DNA of 64,000 nt from Agromyces archimandritae (lineage in GTDB: Bacteria; Actinomycetota; Actinomycetes; Actinomycetales; Microbacteriaceae): positions 186,001 through 250,000 of the forward strand of contig NZ_CP071696.1 of NCBI RefSeq assembly GCF_018024495.1. The letters run 5' to 3'. This document shows positions 28,062-36,200 of the stretch, in pieces. Positions within the stretch are counted from its first letter, which is position 1. Each line of letters begins with the position of its first letter. The notes beneath the pieces were generated by a model. That model was not told the origin of the DNA. It saw nothing but the letters and a program-made list of their open reading frames with translations, and ran no database searches. The translations under genes were made by a program, and so were the position numbers.

Positions 28062-29730
28062 GCGCGTGCTCCAGGGTGACGATGCGGTCTGCGGCGGCCA
28101 GGAGCGCCGGCCGGTGCGTGGCGACGAGGACGACGGTGCCGCCTGCGGCGAGCTCGGCGAGGGATGCGGCCAGCCGGGCCTCGTACGCCTCGTCGAGCGC
28201 GGAACTCGGTTCGTCGAGGAGCAGCAGGCCGAGCCCGCGGGCGAGCAGACGGTGGATGGCGCGCGCGGTCGCGACGCGCTGCGCCTGGCCGCCGGAGAGC
28301 CCCTGCCCGCCGGTGCCGACGCTGCGGCCGGGCTCCAGGTCGACGCCTGCGAGGCGCATGGCGCGTTCGAGGACGGCCGGGCCTGCGCCCTCGTCGCCGA
28401 GGCGGATGTTGCCGGCGACGGTTCCGGCGATGAGGCCGGGCGTCTGGCCCGCCCAGGCGAGCCGGTCGCGGCCGAGGGGCCGCCCGCCCAGGCGCACGAG
28501 GCCCTCGGCGGGTGCGAAGCCGAGGATCGCGGCGAGCACGCTCGATTTGCCGGCGCCGCTCTCACCGGCCAGGGCGACGATCTCGCCGGGCCGCGCCGCG
28601 AGGTCCAGGCCCGCCACGACCTCGCGGTCGCCGCGGCGCACGGCGAGCCCCGAGATCTCGAGCCCGTCGCCCGGGCCGTGTGCGGCGGTGGATGCGTCGG
28701 GCTCGCGCGCCCCGCCGGCATCCGCCGCCTCGGCCTCCTCGAGCACGGCGAAGGCCTCGCCCGAGGCCGTCATGCCCTCCGCGGAGGCGTGGAAGGCGGC
28801 CCCGACGTTCCGCACCGGCAGGAACACCTCCGGTGCGAGCACGAGCACGAACAGCCCGACGCCGAGCTCCATGTCGCCGGCCACGAGCCGGAGCCCGATC
28901 GCGACCGCGACCAGCGCGACCGAGAGGCTCGCGGCGATCTCGAGCGTGAAGCCGGACAGGAACGTCACCCGGAGCACCCGCATCGTGCGGGCCCGGTACT
29001 CCTCGGTCACCGCACCGATGCGGCCGATCTGCCGTTCGGCGCGGCCGTAGGCCACGAGCGTCGACAGCCCGCCGACGACCTCCACGAAGCCGCGCGAGAG
29101 CGACTGCAGGCTCTCCCACTGCCGGCGCTGCACGCGCTCGGTGGCCATGCCGATGAGCGCCATGAACACGGGCACGAGCGGCAGCACGATCACGAGGATG
29201 AGCCCCGAGAGCGGATCGGCGACCCAGATCATCGCGACGAGCACCGGCGTCACGATCGCCGTCGATACGAGCTGCGGCAGGTACCGGCCGAAGTACTCGT
29301 CGAGGGCGTCGAGGCCGGGGCCGGCGATCGTCGCGAGTTCCGCCGAGGAGCGCCGGCCGAGACCGCCGGGACCGGCCCGGTCGACGGCGGCGAGCAGCTC
29401 GGCGCGGAGCTCGGCCTTCACGCGCATCGCGCCGGCCGAACCGACCGCCTCCCACGCCCAGGACGCCGCCGCACGCACGAGGGCCGCACCGGCGAGCACC
29501 GCGAGGAGGGCCGCCGGGGCGAGGGCGAAGCCGGCATCCGCACCCGGCGCATCCGCACCCCCGGCACCCGAGCCGCCGGCCTCGGCGAGGAAGCCCGTCA
29601 CGAGCTCCGCGAGCGCCCAGGCGAAGGCGAGCATGGCGCCTGCCTGCACGAGCGCGAGGCACCCGCCCTGCCAGAGGGCCGCGCGGGCGGCTCGCGACCG
29701 CTTCAGCAGGCGCGGGTCGAGCGGGCGCAC
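28054..29730 (-). CDS. cydD: Thiol reductant ABC exporter subunit CydD
   Basis: 558 residues with the same exporter layout as CydC. Membrane segments fill about 20-300, with an Ala/Gly-rich loop near 50-68. The ATPase domain carries ALAGESGAGKSSV, the signature LSGGQAQRVATARA and LLLLDEPSSALDE. The GTG start lies 1 nt after the cydB stop. It forms a heterodimer with CydC, needed for functional cytochrome bd. Confidence 0.93.
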   Translation of the reverse strand: MRPLDPRLLKRSRAARAALWQGGCLALVQAGAMLAFAWALAELVTGFLAEAGGSGAGGADAPGADAGFALAPAALLAVLAGAALVRAAASWAWEAVGSAGAMRVKAELRAELLAAVDRAGPGGLGRRSSAELATIAGPGLDALDEYFGRYLPQLVSTAIVTPVLVAMIWVADPLSGLILVIVLPLVPVFMALIGMATERVQRRQWESLQSLSRGFVEVVGGLSTLVAYGRAERQIGRIGAVTEEYRARTMRVLRVTFLSGFTLEIAASLSVALVAVAIGLRLVAGDMELGVGLFVLVLAPEVFLPVRNVGAAFHASAEGMTASGEAFAVLEEAEAADAGGAREPDASTAAHGPGDGLEISGLAVRRGDREVVAGLDLAARPGEIVALAGESGAGKSSVLAAILGFAPAEGLVRLGGRPLGRDRLAWAGQTPGLIAGTVAGNIRLGDEGAGPAVLERAMRLAGVDLEPGRSVGTGGQGLSGGQAQRVATARAIHRLLARGLGLLLLDEPSSALDEAYEARLAASLAELAAGGTVVLVATHRPALLAAADRIVTLEHAHA

Positions 29731-29731
29731 C

Positions 29732-30766
29732 TCAGGTCCCGGATGCCGGCGCGGGCTCGGCCGGCTCGGTGCCCTCGATGTGGCTGCGCGAGACGCGCTT
29801 CCGGAACGTCCAGTACGTCCACCCCTGGTAGGCGAGCACGAGCGGCAGGAAGATCAGCGCCGTCCAGCTCATCACCTCGAGCGTGTACGGCGAGCTCGAC
29901 GCATTCTCGATTGTGAGGCTGTTGGCCGGATCGTTCGAGGCCGGCATGACCGCCGGGAACAGCGCTGCGAAGAGCGCGAACACCGCAGTGCCGATCGTGA
30001 TCGCCCCGAGGGTGAACGAGACGCCCTCCGCGCCGCGGAAGTTCGCCAGCCACGAGCCGATCAGGGCGAGGGCGGCGACGACGGCGAGGATCCAGAACCA
30101 GAGGTCGCCGAACGCCAGACCCGTCCAGACGAGGAAGGAAGCGGCGACGACGATGGTGAGGATGCCGCTGCGCACCGCGAGACGACGGGCGCGTTCGCGG
30201 ATCTCGCCCTCCGTCTTCAGCGAGACGAACACGACGCCGTGCGTGAAGAACAGCAGGAGGGTCGTCAACCCGCCGAGCAGGGCGTACGGGTTCAGCAGCT
30301 CGAAGAAGGTGCCGATGTAGTTGTGCCCCTCGTCGAGCGGCACCCCCTGCACGATGTTCGCGAACGCGACGCCCCAGAGCAGCGCCGGCACGGCCGAGCC
30401 GATCACGATCATCCAGTCGAAGCTGCGCTTCCACCGTTGATCGTCGGGCCGCTGATGCCGGTACTCGAACGAGACGCCGCGGGCGATCAGGGCGAGCAGG
30501 ATCACGAGGAGGGCCAGATAGAAGCCGCTGAACAGCGTCGCGTACCACTCGGGGAACGCGGCGAACAGGGATGCGCCGGCCACGATCACCCATGTCTCGT
30601 TGAGATCCCAGACGGGGCCGATCGTGTTGATGAGCACGCGCTTGTCGACGTCGTCCTTGCCGAGGAACGGCAACGACATCCCGACGCCGAAGTCGAAGCC
30701 GTCGAGCACGAAGTAGCCGACGAACAGGAAGGCGACGATCCAGAACCAGAGCTGAGCGAGATCCAT
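29732..30766 (-). CDS. cydB: Cytochrome bd ubiquinol/menaquinol oxidase subunit II
   Basis: 344 residues, mostly transmembrane. The N-terminus (MDLAQLWFWIVAFLFVGYFV, then LDGFDFGVGM) and PVWDLNETWVIVAG are diagnostic of CydB. It is the second subunit of the high-affinity bd-type terminal oxidase, which reduces O2 without pumping protons. The ATG has AGGAGG upstream, overlapping the cydA stop codon. Confidence 0.96.
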   Translation of the reverse strand: MDLAQLWFWIVAFLFVGYFVLDGFDFGVGMSLPFLGKDDVDKRVLINTIGPVWDLNETWVIVAGASLFAAFPEWYATLFSGFYLALLVILLALIARGVSFEYRHQRPDDQRWKRSFDWMIVIGSAVPALLWGVAFANIVQGVPLDEGHNYIGTFFELLNPYALLGGLTTLLLFFTHGVVFVSLKTEGEIRERARRLAVRSGILTIVVAASFLVWTGLAFGDLWFWILAVVAALALIGSWLANFRGAEGVSFTLGAITIGTAVFALFAALFPAVMPASNDPANSLTIENASSSPYTLEVMSWTALIFLPLVLAYQGWTYWTFRKRVSRSHIEGTEPAEPAPASGT

Positions 30767-30778
30767 GTGTCGGTCCTC

Positions 30779-32191
30779 CTAATACACCGTCGAGTGGGTC
30801 TCGACGCGGCCGGTCTCGGGGTCGGGGGGAGCGATCTCGGGCGGGCCCTTCTTGATCGCGCGGACGACGAGGCGCACCTCGACGACGGCGAGGATGCCGT
30901 AGATCAGCGTGAACGCGACGAGCGAGATGAGCACGTCGAGCCCGCTCACATTCGGCGAGACCGCCGCCTCGGTCTTCAGCAGGCTGAAGACGATCCAGGG
31001 CTGGCGGCCCATCTCGGTGAAGATCCAGCCGACGATCATCGCGGCCAGCGAGAGCGGGAACGACCAGATCGCGACGCCCCACACCCACTTCTGCTTCGGG
31101 TGGCGGCCCTTGCGGGTCACCCAGAGGCCGACGACGGCGATGACGATGTGCAGGACGCCGAGGCCGATCATCCAGCGGAACGCCCAGTACGTCACCCAGA
31201 TGACGGGCATGTAGTCACCGGGGCCGAAGAGCGCCTCGTACTCGTGCTGCAGGTCGTTCAGGCCCTCGACGCAGCCGTCGAAGCTGTGCGTTGAGAGCAG
31301 CGAGAGCAGGTACGGCACGCGGATCGAGAACAGTTCGGTCTTGCCGTCGGGTGTGCCGAGCGTGAAGAGCGAGAAGCTCGCATCCGCCCCGCAGACGGTG
31401 ACGTAGGTCGCCTCGGCGGCGGCCATCTTCATCGGCTGGGCGGCGACCATCGCGAGCGTGAGCTGATCGCCGAAGAAGGTCGTCGCGATGCCGGAGACGA
31501 TCATGCCCCACAGGCCGAACTTCAGCGCCCGGCGCATCGCATAGAGGTGCTGGCCCCGCTTCAGGTGCCATGCGGCGGCGGCGATGACGAGACCGGAGCT
31601 CACCATGAAGGCCGCGGCGATCGTGTGCGGGAAGGCGGCGAGGGCGACCGGGTTGGCCAGCAGCTCCCAGATGTCGACGAGTTCGGCGCGGCCGCGCTCC
31701 TGGTTCATCTGGAACGCGACCGGGTTCTGCATGAACGCGTTCGCGGCGATGATGAAGTACGCCGAGAGGACGGATCCGACCGCGGTCGCCCAGATCGTGG
31801 CGAGGTGCAGACCCTTCGGCAGCCGGTTCCAGCCGAAGATCCACAGGCCGATGAACGTGGCCTCGAGGAAGAAGGCGAGCAGTCCCTCGAGGGCGAGCGG
31901 GGCGCCGAAGACGTCGCCGACGAAGCGCGAGTACTCCGACCAGTTCATGCCGAACTGGAACTCCTGCACGATGCCGGTGACCACGCCCATCGCGAAGTTG
32001 ATGAGGAAGATCGTGCCGAAGAACCGGGTGAGCTGCAACCACGCGACGTTGCCGCTCTTCGTCCACACCGTCTGGAAGATCGCGACGGTGGTCGCCAGGC
32101 CGATCGTGATCGGCACGAACAGAAAGTGGTAGACGGTGGTGAGCCCGAATTGCCAGCGTGCGAGCAACAGCGGGTCGAGCCATTCGTTCAC
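30779..32191 (-). CDS. cydA: Cytochrome bd oxidase subunit I
   Basis: 470 residues. The b-heme ligand histidine is His22 in TTVYHFLFVPITIG, the conserved acidic residues appear in FFLEATFIGLWIFGW, and the CydA motif GRQPW lies near 395. The quinol-binding Q-loop appears to be the short form. It oxidises menaquinol and reduces O2 at low oxygen. GTG 32191 is chosen because an AGGGGGA ribosome site precedes it. It is the first gene of cydABDC, divergent from the BlaI-type repressor, with an inverted repeat in the shared control region. Confidence 0.96.
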   Translation of the reverse strand: MNEWLDPLLLARWQFGLTTVYHFLFVPITIGLATTVAIFQTVWTKSGNVAWLQLTRFFGTIFLINFAMGVVTGIVQEFQFGMNWSEYSRFVGDVFGAPLALEGLLAFFLEATFIGLWIFGWNRLPKGLHLATIWATAVGSVLSAYFIIAANAFMQNPVAFQMNQERGRAELVDIWELLANPVALAAFPHTIAAAFMVSSGLVIAAAAWHLKRGQHLYAMRRALKFGLWGMIVSGIATTFFGDQLTLAMVAAQPMKMAAAEATYVTVCGADASFSLFTLGTPDGKTELFSIRVPYLLSLLSTHSFDGCVEGLNDLQHEYEALFGPGDYMPVIWVTYWAFRWMIGLGVLHIVIAVVGLWVTRKGRHPKQKWVWGVAIWSFPLSLAAMIVGWIFTEMGRQPWIVFSLLKTEAAVSPNVSGLDVLISLVAFTLIYGILAVVEVRLVVRAIKKGPPEIAPPDPETGRVETHSTVY

Positions 32192-32220
32192 GAGTCCCCC
32201 TCGAGGCTCCGTTTGGTCTT

Positions 32221-32237
32221 TTCTACAGAGCGTAGAA
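32221..32237. promoter_or_regulatory. Inverted repeat, candidate BlaI-type operator between cydA and blaI-like gene
   Basis: TTCTAC, five bases, GTAGAA is a perfect inverted repeat in the 76-bp gap between two divergent genes. BlaI/MecI-type repressors bind short dyads containing TACA/TGTA-like halves. It overlaps a weak -35-like TAGAAC of the plus-strand promoter and contains TACGCT, a possible -10 for cydA on the minus strand. One bound repressor could therefore affect both directions. Confidence 0.6.
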
Positions 32238-32267
32238 CATATTGTCCCAGAGCGGTATTCTGCTTTT
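32233..32267 (+). promoter_or_regulatory. Probable promoter of the BlaI-like gene, leaderless
   Basis: TATTCT (32256-32261) sits 6 nt before the ATG and 17 bp after a weak -35-like TAGAAC (32233-32238), which overlaps the right arm of the inverted repeat. There is no ribosome-binding sequence before the ATG. This layout predicts a leaderless, autorepressed transcript. Confidence 0.5.
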
Positions 32268-32639
32268 ATGGCGACACTCGGAGCACTTGAGCGATCGGTG
32301 ATGGACCTCCTCTGGTCCGCTGGCGCGCCCATGAGCGCCTCCGAACTGCGCGCCCGGCTCGTCGAGCGCAGCGCCGGCGGCAAGAACGTCGCCGCCACCA
32401 CCGTCCTCACGGTGCTCTCCCGCCTCGAGGCGAAGGGTTTCGTGCTGCGCTCGCGGCACCAGCGCCCCCACCTCTACGAGGCGAGCCTCAGCCGCGCCGA
32501 GCACACCGCCGACCTCATGCTCGAGGTGCTCGACACCTCCAGCGACCGCGACGCCGCGCTCGCCCGCTTCGTCGGCACCGTGAGCACCGGCGAAGCCGCC
32601 ACCCTCCGCCGCCTGCTCGACGAGCGCCGGCTCGCGTGA
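32268..32639 (+). CDS. BlaI/MecI/CopY-family transcriptional repressor
   Basis: 123 residues. A winged-helix fold spans about 1-75: LGALERSVMDLLWSAGAPMS, then KNVAATTVLTVLSRLEAKGF (the recognition helix region). A C-terminal dimerisation part follows. Family members repress beta-lactamase, copper or respiratory genes and are inactivated by cleavage or dissociation. Its partner here is the M56 peptidase 1 nt downstream. Its most obvious targets are itself and the divergent cyd operon, through the inverted repeat at 32221-32237. Confidence 0.9.
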   Translation: MATLGALERSVMDLLWSAGAPMSASELRARLVERSAGGKNVAATTVLTVLSRLEAKGFVLRSRHQRPHLYEASLSRAEHTADLMLEVLDTSSDRDAALARFVGTVSTGEAATLRRLLDERRLA

Positions 32640-32640
32640 G

Positions 32641-33570
32641 ATGACCCAGATCGCCGCCGTCCTCGGCGTGATCGCCATCGCGCTGGCCTGGCCGGCGCCG
32701 ATCCTGCTCGCCCGCGCCGAATGGCCCGCACGCGCGCCGGCGACCGCCCTCGCCCTCTGGCAGGCGATCGCCGTCGCCGGCGGGCTCTCGATGCTCGGCT
32801 CGCTCCTGGCCTTCGCCCTCTCCGCCGCCGGCACCGGCCTCGGCGGCCTCCTCACCCTCGGCCCCGAACTCTGGGCCGGCCCCATCCCCGAGGGCTTCGG
32901 CGTCTTCCACCTCGCCGCCCTCACCCTCGCCGTCGTCCTCGGCGGCCACCTGCTGCTGAACCTCGCGACCACGGCCGTCGCCGCCGAACGCCAGCGCCGC
33001 CGCCAGCACCGCCTCCTCGGCCTGCTCTCCGACCCGCTGCCCGGGCCCGGCCGCGCGCGGGTGCTGGCGCATCCGGCCCCCGTGGCCTACTGCGTGCCCG
33101 GCATGCGCACCGCGACCGTGCTCACCGACGGGCTCGTCGCCCTCCTCGAACCCCGCGAACTGGCCGCCGTCATCGCGCACGAGCGCATGCACCTGACCGG
33201 GCTGCACCACCTCATCCTGCTCGCGTTCCGCGCCTGGCACGGTGCGCTGCCGTGGTTCCCCATCGCCAACCGCGCCGAGCGGGCCGTGACCCTCCTCACG
33301 GAATACCTCGCCGACGACGCGGCCGCCCGTCGCGTCGGCGCCGCCACCATCCGGCAGGCTCTCGCCCGCGTCGGTGCCGACGGCGAACCCGGCGCCTACT
33401 CCGAGCACGGCGGCGTCGCCCTCGACACCGAGATGCTCGGCCGCCGGCTCGCCCGCCTCGGCGACGAACCCCGGACCGAGCTCGACGCCGGCGCCAGAGG
33501 GGCGATCTTCGCCGGCTCGCTCCTGCTCGTCGCCGTCCCGACCTTCCTCATCGCGCTCAGCGTCATCTGA
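32641..33570 (+). CDS. M56-family membrane peptidase (BlaR1/MecR1-like, no sensor domain)
   Basis: 309 residues. Hydrophobic segments near 5-25, 38-62, 88-110 and 288-306 flank a zinc-protease motif HERMH (His180, Glu181, His184) in AAVIAHERMHLTG, with a downstream acidic helix TEYLADDAA likely providing the third ligand. It lacks the C-terminal penicillin-binding sensor domain of BlaR1, so it probably senses something other than beta-lactams or acts with another sensor. It follows the repressor by one base and would inactivate it by proteolysis, by analogy with BlaR1/BlaI. Confidence 0.88.
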   Translation: MTQIAAVLGVIAIALAWPAPILLARAEWPARAPATALALWQAIAVAGGLSMLGSLLAFALSAAGTGLGGLLTLGPELWAGPIPEGFGVFHLAALTLAVVLGGHLLLNLATTAVAAERQRRRQHRLLGLLSDPLPGPGRARVLAHPAPVAYCVPGMRTATVLTDGLVALLEPRELAAVIAHERMHLTGLHHLILLAFRAWHGALPWFPIANRAERAVTLLTEYLADDAAARRVGAATIRQALARVGADGEPGAYSEHGGVALDTEMLGRRLARLGDEPRTELDAGARGAIFAGSLLLVAVPTFLIALSVI

Positions 33571-33628
33571 GGGCGATTGCCACGCCCTTCCCAGCCGCGG
33601 CCGCCCCGCGCCCCGTAGTGTCGATCGG

Positions 33629-34309
33629 GTGAACGAGGTCGTCGACTGGATCCTCGACGCCGTGCAGGGCGTCGACCCCGTGCTCCGCATCCTGCTCGCC
33701 GGCCTCGGCATCATGCTCGAGACCTCCGTGCTCATCGGCCTCATCGTCCCGGGCGACACCATCGTGCTCGTCGCCTCGACGGGCATCGAGAACGTCGTGC
33801 AGTACGCGGCGACCGCCCTCGTCGTCATCGCAGGCGCCCTCGCCGGCGAGTCGATCGGCTTCGCCCTCGGCCGCCTCTTCGGCCCCCGGATCCGCGCCTC
33901 GCGCCTCGGGCGCCGCCTCGGCGAGGCGAACTGGGAACGCGCCGAAGCCTACCTCGACCGCCGCGGCGGTCCGGCCGTCTTCCTCTCCCGCTTCCTGCCC
34001 GTGCTGCACTCGCTCATCCCGCTCACCGTCGGCATGAGCCGCATGAGCTACCGCCGCTTCCTCGCCTGGACGGTGCCGGCGTGCATCATCTGGGCCTCCG
34101 GCTACGTCACGGTCGGCTGGCTCGCCGCCGACGGATACCGCGAGCTCTCCCGCGAGCTGCACTGGGCCGGCTACCTCTTCGTCGCCGCGATCGTCGTCTT
34201 CCTCGGCCTCGTCTGGCTCGTCAAGCGCCTCGTGTTCCGCTCCGAGCGCAAGTACCTCGCGGCCGCCCGCTCATCCTCCGAGGCCGAGTCCGCCCCGCCG
34301 GTCGAGTAG
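33629..34309 (+). CDS. DedA-family membrane protein
   Basis: 226 residues. Typical DedA features are ESVLIGLIVPGD-type sequence (here LETSVLIGLIVPGDTIVLVA), GRLFGPRIRASRLGRRLGE, and the FLSRFLPVLHSLIPLTVGMSR block, in an all-helical membrane protein with reentrant loops. DedA/VTT proteins are lipid scramblases/flippases linked to membrane homeostasis. GTG 33629 follows a -10-like TAGTGT at 7 nt, so translation may be leaderless. Its last codons (APPVE and the stop TAG) are encoded inside the first, partial copy of the repeat array downstream. Confidence 0.9.
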   Translation: MNEVVDWILDAVQGVDPVLRILLAGLGIMLETSVLIGLIVPGDTIVLVASTGIENVVQYAATALVVIAGALAGESIGFALGRLFGPRIRASRLGRRLGEANWERAEAYLDRRGGPAVFLSRFLPVLHSLIPLTVGMSRMSYRRFLAWTVPACIIWASGYVTVGWLAADGYRELSRELHWAGYLFVAAIVVFLGLVWLVKRLVFRSERKYLAAARSSSEAESAPPVE

Positions 34310-34543
34310 GCCGCCCCGCCGGTCGAGTAGGCCGCTTGCGGCCGTATCGAGACCCAGCGCCCGAGGTCTCGATACGCTCGCTGCGCTCGCTAATCGACCG
34401 ACGCCCCCGCCGGTCGAGTAGGCCGCTTGCGGCCGTATCGAGACCCGTACCCGCTCCCCCGAGGTCTCGATACGCTCGCTGCGCTCGCTACTCGACCGAT
34501 GCCCCCGCCGGTCGAGTAGGCCGCTTGCGGCCGTATCGAGACC
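34299..34543. repeat. Array of alternating inverted 34-35 bp palindromic repeats
   Basis: Five full units lie at 34321-34354, 34365-34399, 34412-34445, 34463-34497 and 34510-34543, alternating in orientation, with a partial unit at 34299-34310. Direct units read GGTCGAGTAG, a 13-14 nt centre, GTATCGAGACC; inverted units start GGTCTCGATAC and end TACTCGACC (TAATCGACC in one). Centres differ by orientation: GCCGCTTGCGGCC versus GCTCGCTGCGCTCGC, each able to fold. The array fills the gap between dedA and the osmoprotectant operon, which converge. It looks like a REP/BIME-type structure and may act as a strong bidirectional terminator. No gene lies inside. Confidence 0.9.
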
Positions 34544-34554
34544 CCGGACCGACG

Positions 34555-35469
34555 TCAGACCAGGCCCTGTTCCTCGAGCCAGGCCGCGGCGATATCCGCC
34601 GCCGACTCCTGATCGTCCACGCTCCTGGCGTTCAGGGCGATCAGATCGTCGGCGGTGAGCGCGGCGCTCACCGCATCGATGACCTCGGCCATCTCGTCCG
34701 TGATGCGGTCCGAAGCGATCGGCACGACGTTCGAGGAGAGGAAGAGCCCCTCCGGGTCCTCGAGCGTGACGAAGTCGTTCGCCGCGATCGACGGGTCCGC
34801 GCTGTAGATGTCGGCGAGCTGCACCTGCCCGTCGACGAGCGCCTTGACGGTGAGCGGCCCGCCGCTGTCCTCGATCGGGGTGAAGGAGACCTCCACGCCG
34901 TACACCGACTTCAGCCCCTCCGGACCGTAGGGCCGCGTCTCGAGCTCGGAGTTGCCGCCGAGCACGAGCGGCACACCGGCGTCGGCGAGGTCGCCGATCT
35001 CGGTGAGGCCGTGCTCCTTCGCGAACTCGGCTGTGACGTTGTACGAGTCCTGGTCGCTCGCCTCCGACTGGTCGAGCACGCGCACGCCGTCTGGCAGCGC
35101 CTCGGTGAGCGCCTCGTACACCTCGTCGGACTTCGTCGCCGTCGCCTCGGCGTCGAGGGCCTGCAACAGATTGCCCGTGTACTCGGGGAACAGGTCGATG
35201 TTGCCGGCCTCGATCTCCGGCAGATAGACCTCGCGCTGGCCGATGCGCAGCTGGCGGTCGACCTCGAAGCCCTTCGCCTCGAGCGCCTGGGCGTAGAGCT
35301 CGGCGATGATCTCGTTCGAGTAGTAGTCCTGCGAGCCGATGACGATGGATCCGCCGCCGCTCTCGGTCGAACCTCCGTCGAGCGGATCGCCCGTGCCGCA
35401 GCCGGCGAGGGCGAGGGCCGCCGCGGCCGAGACCGCGAGGGCCGTGAGTCGCTGCTTCGCTGTGGTCAT
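34555..35469 (-). CDS. Osmoprotectant/glycine betaine ABC transporter substrate-binding lipoprotein
   Basis: 304 residues. A lipoprotein signal peptide ends in the lipobox LALAGC with Cys24. The mature part is an OpuAC/OsmF-type binding protein with GSQDYYSNEIIAELYAQALE, VDRQLRIGQREVYLPEIEAG, DLFPEYTGN and PIEDSGGPLTVKALVDGQVQ. It should capture glycine betaine, choline, carnitine or a similar quaternary amine and pass it to the two permeases. The ATG overlaps the permease stop by 4 nt. It is the last gene of a four-gene operon. Confidence 0.92.
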   Translation of the reverse strand: MTTAKQRLTALAVSAAAALALAGCGTGDPLDGGSTESGGGSIVIGSQDYYSNEIIAELYAQALEAKGFEVDRQLRIGQREVYLPEIEAGNIDLFPEYTGNLLQALDAEATATKSDEVYEALTEALPDGVRVLDQSEASDQDSYNVTAEFAKEHGLTEIGDLADAGVPLVLGGNSELETRPYGPEGLKSVYGVEVSFTPIEDSGGPLTVKALVDGQVQLADIYSADPSIAANDFVTLEDPEGLFLSSNVVPIASDRITDEMAEVIDAVSAALTADDLIALNARSVDDQESAADIAAAWLEEQGLV

Positions 35470-36200
35470 GTCCGGTTCCCTTCATCGGTGGGTGATCCCA
35501 CGTTCGTGTGCGTGCGGTTGCGCGCCCGCATCCCCCGGGTCTCGCGCACCCCGGCCGGCACGACGAGGCGTTGCAGGAGCGCGAAAAGCCCGTCGATCAC
35601 GAGGGCGAGCACGATCACGAGGATCGCCCCGCCCAGGATCTCGTCGTAGCTGGCGGTACGCAGGCCCAGGAAGATGAATCGGCCGAGGCCGACGTCGGAG
35701 AGGTAGGCGGCCAGCGTCGCCGTCGCGATGATCTGCAGCGTCGCGGAGCGGATCCCGCCGACGAGGATCGGCAGTCCGAGCGGCAGTTCGACGCGCCCGG
35801 CGAGCTGCCAGCCGGTCATCCCCATGGCCCGGGCGGCGTCGATCGTGGTGCGCGAGACCGACTCGAAACCCGCGTACGCTCCCGCGAGCAGCGGTGGGAG
35901 GGCGAGCACGACGAGGGCGATGACGGGGGCACCGACGCCGATGCCGATCCAGAGGCCGACGATCGAGAGCAGACCGAGCGTCGGCAGTGCGCGCAGGCCG
36001 CCGCTCACGCCGATCGCGATGGCTTTGCCGCGGCCGGTGTGGCCGATGAAGGCACCGATCGGCAGGGCGATGACGGCGGCGATGACGAGCACGACGACCG
36101 AGAGCACGAGGTGCTGCACGAGGCGTTCGGGGATGGATCCCGGCCCCGACCAGTTGGCGGCGTCGGCGAGCCAGGCGATGGCCTCCAGGAAGGCGTTCAT
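35466..36200 (-). CDS. Osmoprotectant ABC transporter permease (OpuCB/OpuCD-like)
   Basis: 244 residues. Five or so membrane segments are followed by the binding-protein-dependent transport motif (VSRTTIDAARAMGMTGWQLA, the EAA loop coupling to the ATPase). PIGAFIGHTGRG and LRALPTLGLLSIVGLWIGIG are typical of OpuC/YehW permeases. The ATG at 36200 overlaps the preceding permease's stop by 4 nt. Confidence 0.92.
   Translation of the reverse strand: MNAFLEAIAWLADAANWSGPGSIPERLVQHLVLSVVVLVIAAVIALPIGAFIGHTGRGKAIAIGVSGGLRALPTLGLLSIVGLWIGIGVGAPVIALVVLALPPLLAGAYAGFESVSRTTIDAARAMGMTGWQLAGRVELPLGLPILVGGIRSATLQIIATATLAAYLSDVGLGRFIFLGLRTASYDEILGGAILVIVLALVIDGLFALLQRLVVPAGVRETRGMRARNRTHTNVGSPTDEGNRT

Noticed and set aside
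34299..34543. Possible CRISPR array
   Set aside because: Units alternate in orientation, spacers are only 10-17 bp and related to each other, and no cas genes are present. It fits a palindromic repeat array instead.
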